Origin: Epiperipatus broadwayi
Lineage: Eukaryota > Onychophora > Udeonychophora > Euonychophora > Peripatidae
Assembly (NCBI GenBank): GCA_028023455.1
Contig: JAQFVV010006548.1
Coordinates: 124,001-188,000, forward strand
Length of the DNA stretch: 64,000 nt
Direction: 5' to 3'
Numbering within the stretch: the first letter of the stretch is position 1; every line of letters begins with the position of its first letter. Under the pieces are notes generated by a model. The model saw only the letters and a program-made list of their open reading frames with translations. It was not told where the DNA came from and did not search any database. This document shows, piece after piece, positions 23,291 to 33,371 of this stretch. The position numbers and the translations under genes were made by a program.

Positions 23291-24471
23291 AATATTATAG
23301 TTGCAAGGGTGGTTTAGCTATTAGACAGAAATTTTAAAAAATATATACTTTTTTTTGTTGAATATTTTTAAACTTGCCACTTGTATAACAAGTTCAATTA
23401 ATACCAAACCACTATTGTATATGCCTACAATAAATAAATAGCATACCTAAATATTAGATAACACAAAACACCTAAAATTAAAAATTAGTTTATAAAAAAA
23501 ATTATGTATAAGGAATGAATTAAATCATGAATAAATTGGCACTTAAAATAGAGGAGTCAGGCAATGTAAAAACTAATCTAAAATGTGGACAGGCAGAATA
23601 GCAGAAATAAAAAAATGATATAGAGGCTAAAGCTGCATATGGCATGGTTAGGAGAAATGTGAAACCCTATGACAATTATCTTTTTATAAGTGAAAATTGT
23701 TTAGAGTATTTAATTAATGCAAGGTCCTTACCTTGAAAAATGGGGGATATGTACTGTATTTTTCCAAAAATCGCATAAAAGCAAAAGAACATTCGCATAA
23801 AAAAAATAAGAAAGTAAAATATGACTAATAAAAAATTTCATATTTAAAAAAATTGATACAAGACAAACATTTTTTACTTTTTTTTATTAACTACAGTATT
23901 TAATTTTATTCAAAACAATATATTTTTATGCGTAATTTACATTTTTTTCATATATGTATGGTATTTTAATTATTATCGCTATTTGAGACATCAGATTCAT
24001 CGTGATGTGATGTGAGGTACTGTAGCTTCTCCTTAAATGAAGTCAAGAGGAAATACTACTAAAACATTTTCCAATCGCTGTTGATCCTTCCATTTTGCTA
24101 AGCGATCTAAAATTGATATTTTTGTTTCCAAAGAAATTCATTTTCTTGGGTGTTTTTTCCTCTCCATTAGAGTAAACTAAAAGTTTAAAATAAAAATAAG
24201 GATTTAGACGTACGAGAATAAAAAGCCATCGACTCACCACTGTTGAGCAAAATGTAATTAGAACTAACAAAAATTAATTTCTTATTTTTGTCTTTAATTT
24301 TTTAATTTTCAATTCCGTTTAAAAATCAAATTTCATCGCTTCAAATCACATTAATTTAAGATCACATTGTGTAATTTTTAAGTTGTTAATTACAATTAAA
24401 AATCAGATTTTAATTGTCAAATTTAATTGTGTCCACTGCTATTACTCCTCGGCTTTTAAAAATAAACTTGC

Positions 24472-24772
24472 GGACACTAAATGATTAATTGATTACGTAC
24501 TCTTTATAAAAAGCAAAAATAGAACGTGATTTAAAATGCAAAAACAACAACATATGCATAGTATATTTCATCTATAACATTTAAACAGATTTACATTATT
24601 GTCTAGTAAAATTTATTACTTGTGGACACTAAATGATTAATTGATTGCGTACCCTTTTTTAAAAAAGCAAAAATAGAACGCGATTTAAAATGCAAAAATA
24701 ACAACATACATAGTGTAGGAATCTATAATGTTTGAACAGATTTACATTATAATCTTATAAAATTTAATGTGT
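24472..24772 (+). repeat. Tandem repeat of about 150 bp
   Basis: Two units share GGACACTAAATGATTAATTG, then AAGCAAAAATAGAACG and GATTTAAAATGCAAAAA, with the second unit shifted by about 150 bp. It lies inside the candidate DNA element. Confidence 0.75.
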
Positions 24773-24850
24773 GTATATAAAATGGAGAAATCCTGATTTT
24801 CAGTGAATTATGAACTTCTTTATTGCATAAATCTTAAAATATTGAAATTA

Positions 24851-24966
24851 TTAGATGGAAGGCGAACTCCGATAATGTGCTATTACTTTAAATATGATGT
24901 GAGTGCACAACATTTATAAAATTTAAAGTAATAGCGCATTATCAGCACTCCACTTCTGATCTAATA
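24851..24966. repeat. Inverted repeat with 44-bp arms
   Basis: ATTAGATGGAAGGCGAACTC at the left pairs with the reverse complement at the right (ending CACTTCTGATCTAAT). The inner part CTATTACTTTAAAT matches exactly. The loop is about 25 bp. Confidence 0.8.
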
Positions 24967-26649
24967 ATTTTTATCGCATAAAAGTAAACCGCATACAAAG
25001 ATATTCAAAATCGCATTAAATATATCCGCATTAAATGAAACCTGGGTGTATTACCAAGAAGAAATAAGTGATATTGATGTTGAAGGCGGTGAAATTGAGG
25101 TTAACCATGAGGGAGTAGCTCTACATGGTCATATGTCTGGGAGGTACCTGGGAGAGGCCAGTGACTCTCAACAAATGTTTGAGACAGACCAAGTGTTAAC
25201 CCAAGTCCCAAGAGCATTTGAAGCTGATGTGGACCAGTCACCCAAAGTTGAAGTAGCTCAACCATATGGTACTTCAGTAGCACTAACCACAGAGGATACA
25301 GAGACTGATGTAAATGCTCCAAACGATAGCAGCTAAATGAAAATATGGCAACCAAACTGATTTTGCTAATATGGAAGCTAAAATGGACAATATAATGGCT
25401 ATTTTTAGAGAAGACAGGGAAGAAATGAAGAGTGATATGAAGCAAGATGTGAACCAGAAATTGGACAGTAACTTCAGTGGGCTGCAAAACCATGTAAATA
25501 GCAAGAAGGAAGAAACAAACCATGGAACAAATGAAGAAATTATATGGGAAGACATACCCGAAGTCATTCTTGAATCCAATCAAAGCACTAAACATTCTTT
25601 TATTGCTAAAATTTCACTTGACCATGAATTTTCTATTGGTTGTACTCTTCAGGTCTCCAAAGATGAGATAGAAAATCATTTCACCAATTTTAAGTTGGGA
25701 GAAGTGATTCCAAAAACATGTTGGAGTGATGCTAGTTACCATATATTAAATCTGCCCATGAATAGTGTAGAAACAGAAAGTTATGTAACTAAGAGATGCA
25801 AATTAGTGCTAGTAACCAATGTTCAGAACTTAAAAGTTTGCTCTAAATACAAGGTCCATGACTATAGTAGTAGAATGCAATGAGGATTACTATATGTCCA
25901 AAGGCTTACCACAGAAGAAGGGTGTCACAATAGACAGTCAAAATTTAAAAATCATAATGATCATAATAATCACATCCAGAGAAAGCTTTTAGTTATTCAA
26001 AGGATTACTGTAGAAAATTGCCTCCTTATGAAAACTAAGTGTGATAAAGCAAATGAAATTTATGGATTTGATCATCTTGAGAGTATGTCATGGTACATAA
26101 AATGTTTCCATAATCAAAAAGATGTCCAAATCATACAGAGTTGTCAAGTGATAGCAGATACAACCATATTAAACAGCTAGCCAGAAAAGTTCACAATACC
26201 ATAAGTTATGCAATACGTACAAAGGTCTGTTTACATTCATTAGGCAAATGGATGATGATGCCTAAATTAAAAAAAGGATGGTATGTAGCACAGGTTGGAC
26301 TTTGAAAGATGCAGACTTGGAATGTGAAAATGTTTTTTTCTAAATGGTTGAATCCTAGTATGGTTTTCCAAAAGGAAAATTAAATCAATATATATATGTA
26401 AAATAATTGACAGTGACATGGATGTTCAAGATAATGCTGAAAGTCAGATAGAGTGAAGTAAACTAAGAAACAAAGGTTAAGTCATTTCAACACAATAATG
26501 CTAGGAGTTATCAATATCATTTGTGAAATAATATATATACCCACAGTTATACATCATGACAAAAATACTGAAATAGCTACTTATTAAACCAAAACTGAGA
26601 AGTAAGAATGACAGTGAATATCCATATAAATTTCAGATAGGGAACAGAA

Positions 26650-26850
26650 TACTTATAAAGACTCATCATCAAAACAAACCCCCAAGAAAACAAGTAGCAA
26701 AAATTTTACAATCAATATAGGGACCATATACCATTGTAAATCAGTCTGGTCCTAATGTTTCGGGTTAAACATGAAAGGAAAATTAGAGGCACAAAACAAT
26801 GCCAGGTTATTGAAACCATATCTTGGTCAATCAATATAATAGTATGAGAT
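26650..26850 (+). pseudogene. L1 integrase C-terminal remnant (GPY/F module)
   Basis: GPYTIVNQSGPNV is followed, after a one-base shift, by RVKHERKIRGTKQCQVIE. This matches the GPY/F module that closes gypsy integrases. The rest of pol (protease, reverse transcriptase, RNase H, integrase core) is not detectable between about 25,890 and 26,650, where I see only broken frames. An internal deletion probably removed it. Confidence 0.65.
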
Positions 26851-27412
26851 TAGTAATGTCGTCAGAAAATAATGTAAATAAAGTTAGCAGTTAGGAATGA
26901 TAAAGATGTTTTTTTTAAAAAAGATGAGAAAACATCAAAAAATGTTATTAGGGTAGTAATGATTAAGACATAGTATTTATGAGGGTATACTTCAGTAAAT
27001 ATGCTAGGATACCTTAGAACTGACCACATTTTTTTAGTTAATCCATGTGTAGCGATGGATACTCTGGTTGACATAATCCTCAAAATCCAATAAGTCTAGA
27101 GAAGAGTGGGAGAGAGATTAGTAAACAAAATTGTGTATCATTTACATAAATGGTCAGGTTTCAACTATAAAGTTAAAAATATATATATTTTTCTTTTTAC
27201 CCTAAGTTAGATTCTCACTTGGAACGATATGTAATTATTGAGAGAGGGAATACTAGAACGTATTTAAAATGGAGGGATTGAAGAGGAAACATAAGAAAGT
27301 AAGTGTTGTGATTTTTCATGGATAACAAGGGAATTAATATGCCCACAAATGAATACATTTTGTGCTCATTAGGAGTTAAAATTTTGATCAATAAGTAAAA
27401 TTTTAATCTTAT

Positions 27413-27427
27413 GTAGGGAAGGGAAAT
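27413..27427 (+). other. L1 polypurine tract
   Basis: GTAGGGAAGGGAAAT sits directly before the 3' LTR start TGTGAGG. This is the expected plus-strand primer and supports the plus orientation of L1. Confidence 0.75.
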
Positions 27428-28092
27428 TGTGAGGATAGCTTAAGATTGCACCCACAAAAATCCGAAGCCATCTGAAATATGGGATTGTCTTTTAGTTACA
27501 ATGTAAATATAAAATAAATACCAAGTTTTGCTAGAACACTTAAAAAAATATAAATGTTTAAATAGTTATAACAGTGTACTAATTGTATATTAAATAGTGG
27601 GAATGGTAGATTGTTTACAAAAAACATATATATTATAACAAAACCCTATTTACCTCTCACTAGACAGGTGTGTACTACCGAATATGTATATGATGTATCA
27701 ATATACATGCCTGTGTATTTTTATTTAATTAAGTGATTTGACATAAAATATTATTATTCAAACTTATGGGTTATTCTCGCAACTATAATATATCCCCAAT
27801 GTGTATTTATGGTCATCCGAAGGACACCAAGTGCCAATCCTATACGAATATAAGAATTACGCGAAGTGGACATATTACCAACAAGAATAATATTTATGTA
27901 ATGTGAGAGAGGTTTTGGCCATCAGCTAGCTGTCTCATGGTCAGATGGCGTCACAGCCATGAGTATCTACGAATGGGGTTAAGAGTTCTCTTTTATTTTT
28001 ATTTTAAACATAAAAATAAATAAAATAATCATAAACTAAATAAATGGATTTATAAACAATTAAACTAAGTCAATACTCTACTTTCTGGATAT

Positions 28093-30782
28093 TGAAACAG
28101 TAAGGTCTACTTTGCAGATCTTCGTTTCACGTTTTCTCACCTATTTCCTACCCTCATACCTTAGTTTGAACCCCAATCTATCATAGTGTGTCTGCAATAC
28201 GCTTATATACCGAAAATCCTGCCTAATTTTAAACCCTGAGTACAATGCTCATATTATATATATAACTCATTTCCAAATAAATAAAAGATTATAGATTATG
28301 TATATGTTTATATAATTTTGATTTATTAAAATTAGGTTATATAAGTCGTAATTGCGCACACACTATGATACGCATTTTAAAACATATCAAAATTATAAAT
28401 TGTTAAAGTTATTTTGTTTGAATCTATTTACAAATATATTACCATCGGAATATATTTTGATTTAAAATAAAATTCATTTAGTAAATATTCGTTTAGTAAA
28501 TACTTTCAAATATTGCAATTTAAAAAGTAAAATCATTTTCTTTAATTTAATAAATGTTATTCCAAATATTTCTGTTAAAATAAATCAGGGACAATAGTTT
28601 AATTATTTCATGTTGTAATTAGTTAATGTTATATAAGTTTATCTAAAAACAGCAGATGTCCACTTAAGGTTTTCTTTAATTAATAAAAGTAATTTTTAAT
28701 TAAATCTAGTTTGTAATTCGAATGTCGACAGGTAAAGTAACAAAAGAAATTAATTAATGTTGAATTCCTGTAGACATTCGGATGATTTAATTACAGCTGA
28801 TAAGTCCGATATTTTTGTAATGCTCCAGGGCAGTTCTATTGTTAAATTCTACTATAAAAAGAAGGTTTTTCTTTTGTTCTCCAGTTTTCTAATGTTTCTA
28901 AAAGAAATCATTCTGAGTTCTATTCTAATAATTTGCTAACCTTGACATGACAGAGTAGAAGTGTTAAGATGGCTATGTCCCCTCAGAATAGCCAGCCGCT
29001 GCTCCAGACCATCGGAAGCTACCACATAAGGAACCCCGGAATTGCTGCTGCTGCAAAAATATGAACATTCCAAATTTTGCTGCTGAATTATAAAACCTGC
29101 CGAACATCTACCTGCAAATGTGTCTCCAGAGTTAACCTAAATTAACCCAAGAGCTCTTGTGATTCCTAACTAACATGCTATAGCTACTCTAAATTGTTTT
29201 CTGAAATTTCACTTAACTTTATGATGTACTTCTTTAAAGTGTTCAAATATAATCAACAGTTTTGCTCTATCCTTGGGTTAATATTTTCTATTTATAAAGC
29301 TTTCTTTTATTTTATTATGATAATGTGTCAGAATCGTCTTTGACCGAGTGAACTATTCCCTTTATTGAAAGTAAGATGCCGCTATTAAGGCATATTTTAA
29401 ATTTATAATTTTCCAATTTTATTATCTTGCCAATCACTCGTTTGAGGGTGATTCTTTTCTTTAATATATAATATAATCACATAGTTTAAAATCTACATGT
29501 TATTGATTTTAATCTACTATGAGAGTATGTGCGAGGTCAATGATTTAAATGTGCCACTAATGCATGATTGCGTATATAAATCTATACTTACTTTTCAAGC
29601 CTGCAACCATGCATTTTCCTATTTTAATTACTGCATTCTACTTTAATTACAAAGTTCATCATTGACGTCGAGAATGTGTGGACCCTTTTAAATGAATTTT
29701 GGGGAATTTGATTGGGCATTCTCTTATTCCAAGTAAAACCCATTCAGTATGTTTTATATACACTAGTCTCATATTGCTGGTAAATGAATTGGTTGTTGAG
29801 ACCGCTTTGTTTTAATTTTCCAAGGATTCTTCGCTTATTGCAGTTTCCAGGCAGGGTGTGTCCCCAAATGACACACCTGGGATTTAAATGCAATCGCCAC
29901 CCAGTTGCTAAGTTTCGGCTGTTCATAAAATACTTTCCTACAGGTTAGTGGAGATATGCCCTCCGTAATCATTCCGAATATTCAATATTGTTTTATTTTT
30001 ATATTTATTTTACAAAGCATCCATGACTTAAATGTGTCACACCCTCCAACTTTAATAAATTTATTATCAGCAATACTGACCTCCCAATGCAACTCTATTA
30101 TTATTATTCTCAAATAAATGCTTTGATCACATTCCCACTTTGTTGCTTAGTAAGCTTTTGTCCGTGCTATTCTCGAAATCAATAAATATTTTAGAACACT
30201 TAATTTCAAATATTTTCTTAAACTTGTATAATTACTCAAAGCACCTTGCACATGTTCCTATCTCGTCAAGCACATTATCGTAATGCTATTAACCTGAGAA
30301 ATAGAATGTATCACTTTGCTTCAAAACCTTTTTTTTTATTTATTGGAATATAATGCCAATAATTATTTAATATGCGTCCCTGTCTCATATAAGCAGACAG
30401 TGGCATTATATATATAATTTATATAAATAAATTGTGTGAAATTATTTAAAACTAAATTTGATATCTTATTTTATTGATTCCTATCACTGTCTCGGTCTAT
30501 ATATATATTTTCTGCGTTTCTTTTGTAAATCCATAGACGTTAATTAGCCACCCAAGCTTCTTTTAGTATAGAGTCTTTTTTTTCCCCTGACCACCAGGCA
30601 CCAGTCAAAGATTATACTAGTAGTGGCATCAGATGCGTTATCACGTACATGGTGCTGTGAAATTTGGACTTTAGATTCAAACTTAGTATATCTAGAAGGC
30701 AACCCCTTCTAGAATGATCAGTTTTGTGTCTGGGTTTGAATTCTGCAGTGTGTTAGCGAGATAGACAATTCTGACTGTTACA
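28093..30782 (+). repeat. L3 left LTR
   Basis: Begins TGAAACAGTAAGGTCT and ends CTGACTGTTACA. The first 40 bp contain an internal hairpin (TGAAAC ... GTTTCA around CTGCTTTGCAG-like sequence). It matches 33,372-35,881 closely, and the reverse complement of 53,244-55,929. Confidence 0.9.
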
Positions 30783-30794
30783 TATTTTTTTCCG

Positions 30795-30835
30795 GGTCCA
30801 TGGCTTGCCCAAACATGGAGCCTCGAATATTTAAA
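30795..30835 (+). other. L3 primer-binding site candidate
   Basis: TGGCTTGCCCAAACATGGAG followed by CCTCGAA resembles the L2 site (TGGCGTCCCAAC, then GGGCTTCGAA). It lies about 20 bp after the LTR rather than next to it. Either a short insertion separates them or the site is not functional. Confidence 0.35.
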
Positions 30836-32150
30836 CACCCACATCCTTCTTGATCTTAATTAGTTAAACACCCACATCCCTGTAGCTTAATTTTAGTATT
30901 TTATTCGTATTTAATCACTCAAATCCTTTATATTTTTGATATATATAATATTTTTCAAACTCTATATTATCTATATAGTTTATTTGCATGTATATTTCAT
31001 ATATTTTGTTTGACTCGGGCATTCAATTACTTATTCTATATAATCAGAAACTTGTCCAAACTTGCTATAGTGCGATACGAGCCATCTATATTTATCTGTA
31101 TTTATTGTTTCATTTAAATCACACTATATATGCATGGCATGAATTACTTAAATGTTGTCCCAAGTGAATATTGTGACAATCTATGAATAGTTTAAATATT
31201 GTATTTTTCTATCAAAATAAAGTTTTATCGGCTCAACGTGCAAGATAGCATAATAATAATTTTGTAAGGTAATGACCTAGATATGTAATAGGCTATTGTA
31301 TGGAATTCAAAAAAAGTTAATCATAAATAAAATGTTGTAATCAATAAAAAAAAATGTGAATGTTTTAATGAGTGCCCGTAGTTAAATGGAATACAGTGAT
31401 TTAAAATTAATTTTGGGAAGCTAACAGTCTATGGATTCTTTTAACTGGTGACATGGTGCCCAAGGTTAATTTCATTAAACGGAGTTACTTCTAAAATAAA
31501 TTTTGTCACCAGGCTAAATTCTTTTATATGTAATTTGTTTTTTTTTCAATGTGTGTAAATTTTTCTTAGACCAAATAATGAGACATGAATCGGATCAATG
31601 ATTATGTAAATAAATATATATGTTTGCAAATCTTAAATACAAGGGAACGAAATAATTATACCCAGATCTAGCAAATGTTTATATATATAAATAAAGTTGC
31701 TTGAGTTTAAAAATATATTTTAGCAAAACAATTTGACAGGTCGAATTTAAGAGATTTTTATATATACGGGCAGTTAAAAATATATATGCTGGCAGCAGAT
31801 TTAAGCGAGAAATTTTAGCAGTAGTAAGAGGGCAGTAATTGGGATTTTAGTGATAAATGTAAAAGCAGAAATTAGGCCAACAGAACTGAGAGGGAGATAG
31901 CCTATTAGCCATTAATAAAATTTGAAGTCAAATGTAATAATCACAGAGAATCAAACAAGGAAATATAATAATAATATTTTTTTAACCGTATTAATTTTAG
32001 TAAGCTCAACGTAAAACAGTTTAAAAATTTTCTTTATCAGTGCTATACATTGTGTTTTAAGAGTACACCTATTCGTTAAAAAAAATTTTTTTAGGATATA
32101 TTAATATAGTTAGCAATAAAATAAAAGGAAAAAATCATCATCGATCACGG
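30836..32150. other. L3 internal region, non-coding part
   Basis: AT-rich sequence between the LTR and the first ORF. I see no coding frame and no repeat with a known counterpart. Confidence 0.5.
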
Positions 32151-32164
32151 TAACATCCAAGGCC

Positions 32165-32812
32165 ATGGAAAATACGGATACTAATGAGGTCCATTTCCGG
32201 ACTATTATAGAATTGTTTAAGCAAGGTGAAGAAAGCGAAAAGATGGGCAGAAGAAAGCCGAAGGAGAGGTGAGGAACTTAGAGCGCTGTACAGACTCCTC
32301 CCTGGATGGCAGATAAACTCCTGAACCAGAAAGTTGAGACAAATGATTCCGCAAAGAAGACTGATACACCAGACCTGGGACTTCGAACTCAGCCAACCAA
32401 GCTCAACACTAGAATATTTCATGAGGTTAAAGAATGTCCCAAGCTTTCTTTGGAAAGGGTGCTTCCAGCAAAGGATATCCGAGACTTAGGATGTCCAACC
32501 CAGCTGACCAAGCTTGTCGGCTTTAAAATATTCCATGAAGTAAAAAAATGTCCCAAACTTCATTTGGAAAGAATATTTCCAGCAAATGATGTCTGGGACA
32601 CAGGACATAAAACCCAGCTAACCAAGCTTAGTCACATAAAAAATTTTCACGAAGTCAAAAAATGTCCACAACTGTATTTAGATGAGATATTTCCAGCCAA
32701 GAATGTACGAGACCTAGGGATTCAAGCCCAGCTAACCATGCTTACCACCAACATCAAAGTACTTAAGGAAAACCAGGAAAATATCCCACCTGATATAGCA
32801 AGAATATATTGA
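32165..32812 (+). CDS. L3 tandem-repeat protein, function unknown
   Basis: A short frame (32,165-32,272) starts MENTDTNEVHFRTIIELFKQ. It is followed in another frame by a 168-codon ORF starting at 32,306 (MADKLLNQKVETNDS). The second ORF contains three repeats of about 38-39 residues built on the pattern FHEVKxCPKLxLERxFPA, then KDVRDLG and TQLTKL. A partial fourth unit closes the ORF. Each unit has one conserved cysteine and the CPK motif. The repeats also exist at DNA level, so they arose by tandem duplication. There is no signal peptide, membrane segment or known domain that I recognise. Its place in an LTR element suggests a gag-like or accessory role, but that is inference only. The frame change near 32,270-32,306 may mean the gene is already damaged. 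Confidence 0.5.
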
Positions 32813-32833
32813 ATAAAGGAAATAGTAAAAACA

Positions 32834-33043
32834 ATGATGGCACTGGATTTCAGCCCATGGGCCAAGGAGCCACCCGATAAGGCAAAAAAATGTGACAGCC
32901 TAAAGCTACAGTTATTAACAAGCACTCTGGATTTCAATCCCTGGGCCACAGAACCACCAGACAAGGTAAAGAGACCTGATAATCTGAGACTGCAGTCATC
33001 AAATTATCAAAGCAGTTATTACCCACCAGACTCAGGATTATAG
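32834..33043 (+). CDS. L3 second repeat ORF (LDFxPWAxEPPDK repeats)
   Basis: 69 codons with two 28-residue units, LDFSPWAKEPPDKAKKCDSL and LDFNPWATEPPDKVKRPDNL. It begins 22 bp after the previous stop in another frame, so it could be the frameshifted continuation of the repeat protein. Proline, tryptophan and charged residues dominate. No known domain is recognised. Confidence 0.4.
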   Translation: MMALDFSPWAKEPPDKAKKCDSLKLQLLTSTLDFNPWATEPPDKVKRPDNLRLQSSNYQSSYYPPDSGL

Positions 33044-33082
33044 TAGTTTTTTTTTAAAAACAACAACAACAAAAAGAAAGAA

Positions 33083-33340
33083 ATGGACACATCACAGGAT
33101 AATATAAAAAGGAGATCGGATATAAACAATGTTAATCTATTAGATTTGTTAAATAAAATTTTGTTGAAGAGGGGAGATAATAGAAAATGTTCGCTAGATG
33201 ATAGATTTATTAATATGATCCGGGTATATAATTCAGTTTCACTTCTTCATTATATTTATATCCTGTACATTATGGGTTATCTTGTAAATTTTTTATGCAG
33301 GCTTCATAGGTGGACGCCTGTTGTAAGATCTTTTTTTTAA
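33083..33340 (+). CDS. L3 small ORF with one membrane segment
   Basis: 85 codons from ATG 33,083 (MDTSQDNIKRRSDINN). The N-terminal half is polar with KRR and RGDNRK clusters. Residues about 52-71 (VSLLHYIYILYIMGYLVNFL) form one hydrophobic helix. A short basic tail follows, and the stop lies 31 bp before the right LTR. It could be a chance ORF; a single-pass membrane protein is only a structural reading. No family is recognised. Confidence 0.35.
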   Translation: MDTSQDNIKRRSDINNVNLLDLLNKILLKRGDNRKCSLDDRFINMIRVYNSVSLLHYIYILYIMGYLVNFLCRLHRWTPVVRSFF

Positions 33341-33371
33341 CAATTTCATTTGTTCTGTCACTAAGGGAATG

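Larger units (their letters stand above)
23754..25048. mobile_element. TA-flanked DNA element inside L1 gag (candidate)
   Basis: A 1,295-bp segment bounded by TA on both sides (23,752-23,753 and 25,049-25,050) separates two gag pieces. The left end reads CTGTATTTTTCCAAAAATCG and both ends are rich in CGCATAAAA / CGCATTAAA words, as in pogo/Tigger-like MITEs. Terminal inverted repeats are weak. The core carries a roughly 150-bp tandem repeat and a 44-bp-arm palindrome. There is no transposase. Confidence 0.45.
23527..25883 (+). pseudogene. L1 gag region, broken and interrupted
   Basis: Fragments suggest one structural gene cut by a DNA element at 23,754-25,048. The N-terminal piece starts at ATG 23,527 (MNKLALKIEESG) and later reads IEAKAAYGMVRRNVKPYD. 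After the insertion comes an acidic stretch (EEISDIDVEGGEIEVNHEG, up to 25,336). A further 170-codon frame (25,371-25,883) starts MEAKMDNIMAIFREDREE, looks coiled-coil forming and is rich in charged residues. I see no zinc knuckle. Assignment as gag rests on position between LTR and integrase remnant and on composition; sequence similarity to the L2 gag is not evident. The pieces are in different frames with stops, so no working protein is expected. Confidence 0.5.

Noticed and set aside
28093-30782. The L3 left LTR as an independent solo LTR.
   Set aside because: Its own flanks do not match (ATAT against TATT), whereas the outer flanks of the pair 28,093/35,881 do match and agree with the empty site near 38,765.
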